DNA from: Hofstenia miamia
Lineage: Eukaryota > Xenacoelomorpha > Acoela
Reading direction: 5' to 3'
DNA: 64,000 nt
Assembly: GCA_004352715.1 (NCBI GenBank)
Contig: SCFE01000076.1
Location: 1,433,204-1,497,203, forward strand
Shown: positions 31,985 to 43,041 of the stretch, piece after piece
Numbering within the stretch: the stretch's first letter is position 1
How the letters are laid out: each line of letters begins with the position of its first letter
The notes under the pieces: model-generated
What the model was told of the DNA's origin: nothing
Database searches by the model: none
What the model saw: only the letters and a program-made list of their open reading frames with translations
Made by a program: the position numbers and the translations under genes

Positions 31985-32310
31985 GCACTCGGGCGCTTTC
32001 TGTGTGAATAGAACTATCTTTAAACATGTGTTGGAAAATATCGCTCGCGCTAGGCTTTAATTGGGATTGCGATAAATCTTTCTGTGTGAATGCTCTCTCA
32101 GTAACTAAACTGTTTAAATCTCTAGCAAGCCCAAGCTCGCACAAGCGCGCTGTCTGAAAATTCTGACTTAAGTACATTGTTAGAAAATATCGCACTCTCT
32201 CTCTCTCTTTCCCTCTCTGTGAACACCCAAGATTTAAAGCTGCGCAATCTCGCTTCTGTGTGAATGCCAAAAGCTCGCTCTAGCAAGTACAATCTTTCTG
32301 TGTGAATACA
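31985..32310. repeat. Patch of dispersed TTTCTGTGTGAAT repeats
   Basis: A CTTTCTGTGTGAAT-type motif recurs at about 31997, 32078, 32252 and 32293, with partial forms at 32148 and 32213. It is often next to GCGCGC/CTCGC-rich bases that stand out from the AT-rich surroundings. Related blocks lie at 30960-31010 and, inverted, at 28105-28165. No ORF explains it: the minus-strand ORF 32270-31965 is a by-product. Confidence 0.6.
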
Positions 32311-32454
32311 TCCTTACCATCATCATCAGTTTAGAAAATATGCGATACATAAATTTACAATCAACTACATTAAAAATAAAATGATCTCATTACTTATAGA
32401 CCTATACATAAAATATATTTAAGATCATCATACTTTACTGTCGAATTAATAATT

Positions 32455-32710
32455 TACCTTTTGTTGTTTCTTCTATATATTTTGCAATTTTTGGATGTTC
32501 TTTTCTTAGTAAAATTATAAATTGGTCTTCCTTAGTTTGATAGTGATATGTGCAAAAAATTTCGGAATTTAGATGACCTCTTAAATGTTCATTAAATATT
32601 GTTACAACATGTCTGCTATTTTGAAGAATATGTCATTTATCGCAATTATTACATGTGCATTTGTAAAGTTGGGATGAAACTAAGGTTTTTGGGATATCGT
32701 TTTTGTTGGT
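32455..32710 (-). pseudogene. Possible GIY-YIG-like nuclease fragment (Penelope-like?)
   Basis: A minus-strand frame with one TGA (32633-32635) reads SSQLYKCTCNNCDK, then HILQNSRHVVTIFNEHLRGH. The spacing C-x-C-x2-C, then H-I, R and E-H echoes the GIY-YIG domain of Penelope-like elements, where the pattern is C..C...YIG.T.R....R..EH. Nothing else of a Penelope element is seen nearby, so this may be chance or a host exon. Confidence 0.3.
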
Positions 32711-32807
32711 AAGCATATCTTTTGTTTTAAATGATTTAAAAATTGTTTGAGTTTACGTTCATATTTACATAGTTCATTCAACAAACGAAATCATTAAATG
32801 AGAAAAT

Positions 32808-33896
32808 TATAAATAAAAAACAATTTTCAAAGAAACGCCTTTCTAAATTGCATAAAGTAACTTATATATAAGAAAACTAGATAAATAAGATAGTTTAAAA
32901 TATTAGAGGTTACATGTACATTAGTTCGAATCATTACCCTAAATACGTATGGTCAAGCTATACATTCTAGAATGCGCTCAATTATTTGAAAAACTTCTAA
33001 TATATTGTAAAATCATTTGTTTGTAAATATCATTTTTTGAAAATATTATCTTTTGTATTGCGTATTATGCTTATTATAAAACAATTCTAGCAGTTATATA
33101 TCAGCATTTGTGCATGCGGTGCTGTTACAGTAAAGAATTTTCATTTTGTATTTTATTTTTTAGAAAAATGTTCAGTAAATGGAAAAAAATTTTAACACCA
33201 ATTTGTTATTCAAAATCCGTCAGTCTAGTAAGGTTGTTTAAATATATTAATAAAATATGCAATGGGAGTAAATTCTTAAAGAAGTTATGTCTGCTGTAAC
33301 AAAAGCTCCTGTATATGCATAAATTATTGGAAAATGCAATTGCTGGAAGAAGTAGCCTATGAAAATTTGCAAAATAACAAAAGTTAAAGAATTCACTTCA
33401 ATGTTAAAATAAAGCTTACTTGAAGATCATTATAACTTTGGATATTTAAAAATTTATGATTTTTGTTTTTATCTTCCTGAGTTGATTTAATTTGCAGCAA
33501 TGCGGTATTGATAAGTGCATGTGTACATGTGTGTAATGTTGTGTAAATGCGGAAAATGTAGAAACCACACTAATATTTAATATAGCTTTACTAAAACATT
33601 AATGACAGTTTAGAAAGTCATCAAGAATCGCAGTTTGATAAACATCTTAATAAAACTGGAAAATAAAGTTAAGAAATCCTGAATTGAATAGGGTGATTTA
33701 ATTACTTTCTGTTACATGCACTTGCAGATTTTACGTTAGTCAATGAATCGTGATTGTTAGGCTAAATCAACGTGATTCGTTACACACGCATTTACATGTT
33801 GATGGTTGATTTTGGCATCAAAGTTATTAGCAAGGTAATTAGAAGCACACCTGCTACATATAAATTAGTTGCATTTCATTAATCTATGCATTAGAA
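32808..33896. other. Upstream region of the transporter gene
   Basis: No coding sequence supported. A TATAAAT at 33859-33865 lies only about 32 bases before the ATG at 33897. If used, it would give a very short leader, so promoter use is uncertain. Confidence 0.35.
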
Positions 33897-34305
33897 ATGG
33901 CTGATTTTAAGACCCTATTCGCTATAGGTTTTGCTACCATTTTTGTCTTACTCGATGGTTCTGCATGCCAACTAGCAGCTGTGTACTTTCCTCTTGTTGC
34001 AACGGCTCTGGAATTGCATCCTGCATGGATAGGATTTCTCCTCAGTAGCATTGCATTAACCCAAGTGTTTGTTAGCATCATTGCACCGTGTGCTTTTTCA
34101 AAGAAGAACAGCTTCTTTTGGATGATCTCTGGTGCTGTGTGCTATGGAATTGCTTTAAGTTGGTTTGGACTACAGATTTTCATCAGTAATCATGCATTGT
34201 TTGTTATTGCAAATTTTATTTTGCGTCTTACAATTGGAGCTAGCTCTACTATATTTAACATATGCATATTTAAGGTGATGTTAAATTCTTCACCTGAACT
34301 TACAC
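33897..34305 (+). CDS. SLC18B1: MFS transporter, SLC18B1-like, exon 1
   Basis: First coding exon of a major facilitator superfamily transporter. It encodes 136 residues with about four membrane segments, beginning MADFKTLFAIGFATIFVLLD. The motif region PAWIGFLLSSIALTQ sits between the first two helices, as in vesicular amine/polyamine carriers. The ATG context AGAAATGGCT is acceptable and no in-frame upstream ATG is obvious. The exon ends at CTTACAC|GTAAGT, a perfect donor, leaving one base of a split codon. In mammals the family transports polyamines across vesicle membranes. Substrate and location here are inferred from the family only. Confidence 0.82.
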
Positions 34306-34428
34306 GTAAGTAATATTTACAACATATTAAACAATGCGCGGTTTTCAAAAAATTGTGAATTATATTTATAAATACATTAATTCAAAAATACAGTACTCTT
34401 TCGCACATATTCAGTACATATCTTTATT

Positions 34429-34470
<42 letters not shown>

Positions 34471-34763
34471 TATATATATATTCGCTTTTCAATTTTTATT
34501 ATTTGTTGGATTAACTATGAGCAAAATAGGGCAATTCACAGAAACGATATTCCTAAGTAACTTCCAATGGATATTAATCAATATGTTATAAAGCGATGTA
34601 GTTTGTAATTGTAAAAATTGAACAAAAACAGTAATTGTTTATGTACTAATTTAATATTTGAGAAAGTTTGATTCTGCAGCTGACCTTTGTGATTCCCTTT
34701 TCTATAACACTGATATTAGGGTGTTACTGCAAACATAGTTTTTGTTAAATAAACGTTATTTAG
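34306..34763 (+). other. Intron of the MFS gene (458 bp)
   Basis: Begins GTAAGT, ends TTATTTAG, and contains an (AT)n run at about 34432-34480. The phase-1 junction restores a continuous frame. The apparent ORF at 34334-34591 is intronic. Confidence 0.8.
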
Positions 34764-35623
34764 ACTTTGCACACTCTCTTTTTGTGACAGCATATATTTT
34801 TGGAACACTGTTAAGTGGCGTTGTTGGATGGGTATTGTATCGACTGGGCGGGTATCTATCAGTTTTTACGGTTATTGGAATTACAGAGTTGCTCTTAACG
34901 TTTTTTATATTTGTTCTTTGTCCTAGAAGAAATGAGAAAACTGAAGATGATATTGAAGAGCCAACGAAATCAACCGGTATTTCAGAAGCCATACGCTTTC
35001 TTATGAATATCGATACGTTCATTATAGTTAACATTTATACCGCAGCACTGGTTGCACTGGGAATTTTGGATCCTATTTTATCAATCTACCTAGTGAAGTG
35101 CGACATTGATCAGGAGTATTTAGGCTTAGTTTTTTCTCTTCGAAGTCTAGGATATCTTTTTGCACTACCACTCAAAAAGGCATTGGAAACCCGTGGGTTT
35201 GGCGCACATTTCTTTCTATTATCTTTACTAATTACAATGCTAAGCAATTTAATGGTGATCACCAATATATTTTACAACGTCCAGTTGTCTACCTTTACTT
35301 TATGTGCAATTGGAATGTTCTTATTAGGTGCAGGCCATGCTGCGGCAACAACAAACTTTTTTCTAGTGTGCAAGAGACTCTCTGAAAATCGAAATCTAAA
35401 TCAAAATGCAAAACTTTATCTCTTTGTCCCTATTCTTTCAAATACTCTTAATGGTGTTGGCAGAATTATCGGGTCCACCCTCATTGGTGGTTTTATCTAC
35501 AGTTTTGCAGGATTTCAAGACGTTGTGTTTTACTCAAGTATTGGATTTCTTATTTATTTTATAATTTCATGCATTGCAATGTATAGAGAACAAATGATTA
35601 CCAATAAAACGTTTATAGATTAG
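34764..35623 (+). CDS. SLC18B1: MFS transporter, SLC18B1-like, exon 2
   Basis: Second and last coding exon, 860 bases, with stop TAG at 35621-35623. After splicing the total is 422 residues, close to the usual length for this family. It encodes the remaining membrane helices, starting FAHSLFVTAYIFGTLLSG and GWVLYRLGGY. A charged central loop follows (RRNEKTEDDIEEPTKS), as expected between the two six-helix halves. The C-half includes IVNIYTAALVALGILDPIL, GLVFSLRSLGYLFALPL and FLLGAGHAAATTNFF. The last helix is followed by a short cytosolic tail. No stop or frameshift is seen, so this is the most likely functional gene in the window. Confidence 0.85.
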
Positions 35624-35786
35624 TATCTGGTTATAGCTTATAAATTACTGAGGCAATATTATATTTTGGGATCATTTCTCAGGTGAAATTCATTTACAGC
35701 TTAGATTAGATTTATGCAAGCAGAAGTGTCAAAACCATGAATTAATGAATATTTAACATTGTAAGTAATTATTGGAATTATATATA

Positions 35787-36966
35787 CAGTAATGGCCAAA
35801 AGTTTGGGAACAGTAACCTGTCTAAAACATGTTCTATGGTATTTCCTGGAAACTTTATAAAGTTCCTGGAATTCCCAATTTTTTCTTTAAATTTACAACA
35901 GATTCATTTAACCAATCAAATTAACACAACTTTAGATTTACACACAATACATTTTCACTGAAAAAGCACTACCATTATAGTTTGAAATATGGTCCGCGGT
36001 AGTGAAATTTCACCAACAAAGCGTGCTCAAATTCATATCTTGTTTGAGGAGGGGTACAATTATTGTGCTATTGCTGTTATAGTGGGCATGTCAGTACCTT
36101 TAGTATCCAGAAGTGTTACTTGCTATCAACAACTGCAAAATTTTTACTCTCGCAAGTGACCTTTAAGACCAAAAGTGACAACCCCTCAGACTGACTGTCT
36201 CATTCACTGTTACGTTGTCAATCAACCATTCTCTTCATCTTATGAAGTCAAAGCAAATCTAGATGCGGTAGTGCAGAATGTATCAACACCGTATCATTAG
36301 GCGTCAATTGAATACTACCTTTCACCTTCCATCGTGCAAACCAGCAGCCAAACCCCGATTGTATTCAAAGAACATTCGAGACTGATTGCACTTCTTCAGG
36401 CAATATCAACACTACACCCCTGAGATGTGGCATCAAGTAATGTTTAGTGACGAATCCAAGATTTGCGAGTTTACATCATACTGGCCACACGTTCGACGAC
36501 CAAAAAACCAAAGATTCAACACACGTTACACGCTATAACTGTGAATGGCCGTGCTGGTATGCATTTTATTCCTTACAGCGAGACAGTCACAGCCAAGGCC
36601 TACCTCAAAATAAATCAGGAGAAAGCTCCCATGTTTTTGCAGTTTTCCGGAACATTTGTACTACAACAAGATGGTGCTCCTTGCCACAGCGCCAAAGTTG
36701 TGAAACAGTGGATTGCATCACAAGACTTTCGGCTGCTTGAGAACTGGCCGGGAAAATCCCCAGACCTCAACGTCATAGAAAATTGCTGGCATCACATCAA
36801 AAAATGTCTGAGAAAGCGCCAATGCACATCACTCGACAGTCTGGAGGAGCAAATTAAAGTGGTATTGTGCACAGAGATTACTGATGATTATTGTAGAAAG
36901 CTGGTCATGGCAATGTCAAATCACATTGCTGTGTGTTTGGCCAATAATGGCGGACATATAAAATAG
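35787..36966 (+). mobile_element. Tc1-like transposon with 35-residue D-E spacing (family copy B)
   Basis: The left end is CAGTAATGGCCAAAAGTTTG, after TA at 35785-35786, and matches the end of copy A at 27660. The transposase region follows. The right terminal repeat was not found downstream of 36966, so the 3' end is truncated or too diverged. Copy A lies about 8 kb away in the opposite orientation. Confidence 0.85.
35988..36966 (+). pseudogene. Tc1-like transposase, frameshifted
   Basis: Starts MVRGSEISPTKRAQIHILFE at 35988 with a helix-turn-helix region, then breaks. The first catalytic aspartate (VMFSDESKICEF) lies at about 36440. From 36463 an intact frame gives VNGRAGMHFIPYSETVTAKA, QQDGAPCHSAKVV and GKSPDLNVIENCWHHIKK, ending at the stop 36964-36966 after NNGGHIK. 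Thirty-five residues separate the second aspartate from the glutamate, one more than classic Tc1 (34). The N-terminal half contains several stops, so the copy is inactive. Confidence 0.85.
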
Positions 36967-39900
36967 TGAGTTTTTCTGAATTAACTATTTACTTTCTACA
37001 TGGTGTTATCATATTGTTTCTGTATTGTGTTATTATATTGTTTTTACATTGCGTTTTTTTAATCTAAAATACAAAAATTTCTAAATTTAGAAAATATATA
37101 TATATATAGTTATATATTTATACATAATCTGTTTTAATCTAGGAAATTGCACATGGTGATGCAAAGAGTTGAAATTACATAACGTAAATTTGATTTAAGT
37201 ATTCTTTCCAATTTTAGAAAAATACAATTGTTAAGACGTCTTCATCGAATGCATATTATACATGTAGATTAAGTTTTCCTTATTATTAGCACAACTTCTG
37301 GTATTATTAATTATTAGTTATTTCGATAAAAAAACTTCCAAATATAACCACACAATCACAATGAGAAATTATAAGCAGTTCGATTTAGCTATTACTCTAA
37401 TTATTGCAATACTTTAGTCTGTTGAAGCAAATATTATATTCGCTGCTTATCAGATAAAAGATCAAATATTTGGATAAATTGACTGCTCTTCGAATTTAGT
37501 GGTCAAAATATATTACCAGTTTGCTACTATGTTCTTAATGTTCAGGGATGAATGTCGATTTCATAATTGTTTTCAAATAATAATATTCATACAATGAATA
37601 TTCAAAATTAAAACTAACAAAAATATTTAAAGTCTAAGTGAAAACTAAAAACTCATGTACGCTAACTATTTCATAAGAAATCTGAGCGCAAATTTTGTTG
37701 AGTCAGTAAATTTTATAAAGCTATGGTAATGGGGAAAAAGAAAAATTATATATGTAGACCTCAGCATAAATTTGTTAATTGTTCATTGAATGAACAATAA
37801 ATTTTGCTGTCATAAATATTCTTCATAAATCAACATTTTGCTTATAAATTTTGAATTCTACAAATATCAGTTTTATCTTTTACAAATACACACAAGTTTT
37901 AAAACCAAAAATTAGATCATAGTACCGATTCTTAATTACAATAAATAACTGAAAATAGTTGTTTATAGCATTATGTTATTCAGAATTGGTGGTCCTATTT
38001 TATATTAATTAAATCAATATTCCATTATTGGAAAAAAGTTTGTGGTCAGATAAGTAGTATGCATACCGCTCATTTTAATCTGTAACTGAGCAGTTACTTT
38101 GTTGAAAACACCACATATCTACACCTTTTCTGTTAAATTAATCTGTCAAACAAAAATTAATATATGTCAAATTCAAATTAATCCAATTTAGAAAATCATT
38201 CTATGACCATTCCATGTAACATATGTAACGTGTTTTTCACAAATCTATAGGAAAACATTGTGTTTATTTTGCAAGGAGTTTTGATCTTGTTTCGAAATGC
38301 TTTGACGTCCGTATTAGTACCATTATCATAGCATAGTACCATTTGTACCAAGAAGCACTTATTACATGTACATAGAACAATGTTGGACCTTGGGTTTTGG
38401 GTAAGCCTTAGGCACGTGATTCAAAACCTGTTTCTGTTAACGCAGCATTTATACAAAGCAACCTATAAAGGTTCAAACTTTCCTTTGGATCGTAAGAGAA
38501 CTACATTCCATATTCAAAATATGTTTACAATGCACTCACTGTCCAGTATAGCGTATAGCAACGCGATGTATGAGTTAGCTTATAATTGTGAATGATGAAA
38601 TGAAAACAATTACATTGCTATGAGTAATATGTAATTATAGACAGACATGTACTCCTAGGCATAGTCTATTAAGACAATGAAAGTTACTAAGCCCCGGCTC
38701 CGTATTTTTGCAATGTATAGTCGATGTCTCAAAATTTCTTGGTATTCGCTGCAATTTGTCATCCAAACAAGCGAAACTTTAGTAGTAGAAATCAAATTTT
38801 TATTCAGCAATACTATGATAGAAGCAGCACTTCACTTTGGTCTAGGGGTGACGACTGGGAAGCTGTTGCAACGAAGTTCAGTGCTTGTGTATTATTATGC
38901 AATTATGGACTTATATTACTGATATTGCTATATGTGTCAAAAAAAAATTATTGTATCTGAATATACAACAGCTTTGCCAACTTTTCACAACAGAAACGTA
39001 AGATTGTTTTTGATGATGGAGCTGAGACGCAAAGGAAAGTAAATGGCAAATATCAAATAATGATTGTGCATTGTTAACTTGATCTTGTTGAGCAGCGTTG
39101 TGACCTTAGTCAGCTTAAAAAAGGTCAAATTTACTTGCATATCTCAAAATAAATAATGTCCAGACTTTATGCTGTTATGCCTGTGTGGACCTGTCCCAGC
39201 CGCTTCTGCCTTTGGTTAGGCCGTCCAGGTCTCAGCTCTTCACTTTATAAGTAGAGGAAACAAAAAACCGACATAGCCTTATAATGACAATTCTTTGCTA
39301 CTAATTATTGGTACTACTGATACTATGTTAATATGATGGTACTAATGCAGATATTAAAGAAATTCAAAATAAAACACAAACTCCCTTCAATAAAAAGCAT
39401 AAATAACAAATTTCAATACTATTTGTGTTAAAAAAGTTACATATGTTACATGAAATGGAGTGATTTTCTATATGCGATTAATTTGAATTGATGTAGATAA
39501 ATTTGAATTCGTCTAAGATTAACTTAGGTTTGACTTATATTAATTTGAAGGTGAAAAGGCAAAGTTTGCAAATTATAATAAACAATACAATTGAAATCTG
39601 CTTTCATTAGAAAGTAGCATATGCTTAATAATCAGAAGATCATTGGAAGAAAATGGTGAAATTGTTAATTTGATCGAACAGCGACTCAAGTTAAAACTTG
39701 ATTGGACCCAATCAGATGAGATTTCATGCCAAGAAATTTTAAATAAATGGGAATTATTAACGATTTAATAAAGGTATCAATGATCTAAGGCATAGTTGTA
39801 AAATGGATTGGGCTCGTGTCTGTTCGAGTTTGAGTTTGGCTCGATTGAAATTTCATTGTTCAAATCGAGTTAAAATTGACGATGTTAATTTTTTCGAAAT

Positions 39901-40900
39901 ATTCAAATGTTGTTCATATTTAAATGAAATTCATATATATTTCAATGATATTTCTCTTACTTACGCATTATATATAACAAAATCTTACAAATGGAATTCT
40001 TTTTGTACAATTTATTAGCTATTTACAATGTCGATTCAATACTTCATGATTATTGTGATTATTCTAAGTGAGGCTTCCATACAGTAATTAGAATATCAAC
40101 TTCTAAACTAAAGTGATTTATGTAAAGCTAATATAGGCAATCAGGACGTAGGCTGTGGGGATGGTTAATCAATGCTGAAACGGTCTAGAAATCAAACCCA
40201 AATCCAACCCTGTTTAGACTCAGACTCAAAACCTGTCTAATTGCATTATTTTATGCTTTTTTTCTCCTGAAAGGATAAAAAATAAATTTTTCGTAATGCA
40301 CTATTTCACTTTTCTCTTAGTTGAAATGTGGGCAAACAAACAAAACATGTTCAGAACAAACGTTGGTTTCAAGAAATATTCTTTTGTATAATAAAGTAAT
40401 TTATTGTTGTTAAGGATCTTTAGTAACTCGCCTCGGCGAACATAATGAAAAACAGTTTTTTCTTTGTAATGAAATTGGTTAAATGCAGTAATGTCATCTA
40501 TTCTTGCCTAAAAACAACCCTTAATTTCAATTATTCACAACAAATTTGATTCTGAAAATTGCGGTTCATTGCTTTAAAAAGATTAAAATTGCAAAAAAAT
40601 TACATACGTTTCTCAAAATTAAGATTCTCTGAATATCTGTCTATTAATCCAAAGCCTCTGATGGAGCATTTCTCACACTGGATATTGCATTAATTGTATT
40701 AAACGAAATAGTTGTTCTTCATTTGGATAATTGAGCTACTTGGCGGATACAGCCACTTTTCGCTTGGTTTTCTAATGTTATCATTATCAATTTCAAATAT
40801 TAGTTCTTGTATTGCTTAATAGCAAACTCGCTTCCATAGCAGACCACTCCTGGCATGTACGGGCTTTTGCCCCAGATTACCAGTATTTAAAATGTTGTTA
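36967..40900. other. Four kilobases of AT-rich intergenic sequence
   Basis: No supported gene. ORFs at 38380-38960 and 39803-40018 are short and featureless. A GC-richer island at about 39180-39245 stands out and could be the tail of a decayed retroelement, but no frame or end was recognised. A short (AT) run lies near 37090-37108. Confidence 0.4.
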
Positions 40901-40907
40901 ATAAGGA

Positions 40908-40950
40908 AAATATAGTATGCGTCGTCTGTTAAAGTGCTTCTTATCAGCAG
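40908..40950 (+). promoter_or_regulatory. Candidate TATA/initiator promoter of the secreted-protein gene
   Basis: AATATAGTA at about 40910 is followed about 30 bases later by TTATCAGCAG, an initiator-like sequence, roughly 90 bases before the ATG at 41029. Supported only by spacing. Confidence 0.25.
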
Positions 40951-41028
40951 ATCAGATCAAACAAGTTGACGTGAATTAAATCTACAAAGATATTCACATC
41001 TCGAAAGCCTCATCTATACTCTTTTATC

Positions 41029-42231
41029 ATGATGCTGTTTGAAAGATGTTCTGTTGTATTTTTTCTCCTTTCTTCAACATCGATGGCATTGCAGTGGGAA
41101 AAATGCACGCTTCATCTGAACATGAAATCTACAGTTTGCATGATAAATGAAGATGTGGTTTGTAACATAACACAAAATTTTGTACATATTTATGGTCTGA
41201 GCAAAAATGCTAATCTTGGGAAAAATTGCAAATTTCTAAAAATCAAAGAGGGAAAAACACTGATACTCGAAAATCTTATCGTGACTAGTGATTTCCCTAC
41301 AATTGATCATGGCAACATATTTCTCAGATCTATTAATGGTGTCAAATTGAAGAAAGAGTTCATTTCATATATTTCGGTCACTCGCGAATTTGAGATGCAT
41401 ATTACCGATAGTCACTTCACAGGGGACACCGGATTACACATGGTCGACGATCTTTTCTTTTTGATGGCAAGAGAAATCAAGATAACAGTCATTGAATCAT
41501 CCTTTAAGAATTTTATGAATTTCAAATCAATTTTTAAAATTGACAGAGAAAGCAGGATTAAGTTATCATTAATAAATAATATATTTGCAGAAAATTTCTT
41601 AGGCCTTGGTATAGTTGATTTATACTGTTCGAGTGCATATTTGAGGAGAATGGATATGATCATTTTTGAAAGCAATCAAGTGCATAAAAATATTGCAGTC
41701 AATGGCAGTCTTTTTGATGTACAGTCAGACGGAGGTAGTCTTAATATTTCAAAGAACGCATTCGATTCAAATGTTGCTCATTCAATTTGGAATGTGCGCA
41801 AGAGCTTTAAGGTCAAACTAAATATTTCAGTAGATAACAATACACTCTCCAATAACACATGTGGATATGGAATGCGCCTTTTTGGTAATATTGTACGTAT
41901 TACAAATGAAATTCATAAAAATAATACTTTTATGAGCCATTACTTTCTCAGTAACAATTCATCAATAACAAATTCTAAATTTCAATTGTACAATATTTCT
42001 GAAAGCAAAAAGTGTCCACTCATGAACAACATTGCAAGAGTAAAAAACGTCACATTATTGGTTGTAGATGAGATGACTAAAATTTGGGTGACTGAACGTT
42101 GTCACTTAGATAACAATTCCGACCTGATTGTTGAAGGCAAAAAGAATGTGACATGTCCTTTTTGTAATTTGTTCATGCCAACTCCAGAAGTTGAAAAGGC
42201 AATACCATGTCCTTTGTGTGACTTTGTTTAA
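41029..42231 (+). CDS. Secreted, heavily N-glycosylated 400-residue protein of unknown family
   Basis: A single-exon ORF of 400 codons with standard stop TAA. Residues 1-20 (MMLFERCSVVFFLLSSTSMA) form a clear signal peptide, and there is no later membrane segment. About twelve N-glycosylation sequons are visible (for example NITQ, NGSL, NISK, NNTC, NVTL). The body is made of repeated short stretches of alternating hydrophobic residues and asparagine turns (SLINNIFAEN, NISKNAFDSN, DNNTLSNNT). This is the texture of a right-handed parallel beta-helix. The cysteine-rich tail has CPFC and CPLC pairs. A second ATG follows directly on the first. I do not recognise a family, and lineage restriction is possible. 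The length, signal peptide and absence of decay argue for a real gene, despite its isolation. Confidence 0.72.
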   Translation: MMLFERCSVVFFLLSSTSMALQWEKCTLHLNMKSTVCMINEDVVCNITQNFVHIYGLSKNANLGKNCKFLKIKEGKTLILENLIVTSDFPTIDHGNIFLRSINGVKLKKEFISYISVTREFEMHITDSHFTGDTGLHMVDDLFFLMAREIKITVIESSFKNFMNFKSIFKIDRESRIKLSLINNIFAENFLGLGIVDLYCSSAYLRRMDMIIFESNQVHKNIAVNGSLFDVQSDGGSLNISKNAFDSNVAHSIWNVRKSFKVKLNISVDNNTLSNNTCGYGMRLFGNIVRITNEIHKNNTFMSHYFLSNNSSITNSKFQLYNISESKKCPLMNNIARVKNVTLLVVDEMTKIWVTERCHLDNNSDLIVEGKKNVTCPFCNLFMPTPEVEKAIPCPLCDFV

Positions 42232-43041
42232 AAAACTATTTTACTTGATAAATTAATGAAAATTTTTTTTTTTACAAAACTTCCCATATAGACATTAAAA
42301 AATTATTTAAGGGAATATAAAATTCTAAGTGCAACTCATTAAGATGAGAAGAATAATAAGTTACTTGCAGGAAAATGGGCATTTAAGTGGAGATAGGTAT
42401 CAAGCCTGGAAATGGGTCAGCTTTGATGACCTTTATTATTATGTATCACATCAAGAAGTAATTAAAATATTTTTAGCAGTACGTTTTTAAGTGAAATGAA
42501 AACTGAAAATGCTAAGATTGGGTTTAAAAACTGTTTTATGATTTCAGTACAATTTGTGATTGTATACATTTTAAAGCAGTAACTTACTAAAAGTAAAAAG
42601 AAAAGTGAAAGAAATGTAGTGTTTAGCTATGTTCCAAAACTTTTCAGTCTGTAGCATCATCCAAAAAGCAACTAAGCTGAACAACGTCGAATGATTATTA
42701 TTAATTGAAATTAATTGTAAAAATTGTTAATGATCTTTAGTTATTTTTGTAAAATGCAACTAAGATTTAATATTGTTCAAAATAAGAAAACTTGTTAGCC
42801 GATCAAGAAACAATTGACAAATTAAATTGAGCGAACTAACGCTTACGTATGAACAGCCATATTGGCAGACGAATCATTTGAAATTTAAAATCGGCAGGTA
42901 CTTTTGTAGAAATTTTATAAATAGCTTTGATTCAACCATAATTTTGATGAACAATAAATTCTTCGGAGTTTATTTAATTTTCATTTCTACTTTATCTGGT
43001 TTGATTATTTAATAAAATGTACAGCTAGGCAAGTTGTGTCG
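42232..43041. other. Noncoding sequence up to the gap
   Basis: No gene supported. No canonical AATAAA is seen soon after the stop at 42231. Confidence 0.4.

Larger units (their letters stand above)
31806..32807. repeat. 67-bp direct repeats flanking an 868-bp segment
   Basis: The 67 bases at 31806-31872 (starting AATTGTTTGAGTTTACGTTC) recur at 32741-32807 without visible difference. Between them lie the TTTCTGTGTGAAT patch and the possible GIY-YIG-like fragment at 32455-32710. The near identity suggests a recent event, an assembly duplication, or the flanking repeats of an element. Confidence 0.75.

Noticed and set aside
34334-34591. 85-codon ORF between the MFS exons
   Set aside because: Lies wholly in the intron and spans an (AT)n run.
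39180-39245. tRNA or SINE head in a GC-richer island
   Set aside because: No A/B box pair or cloverleaf could be drawn; probably a retroelement tail.
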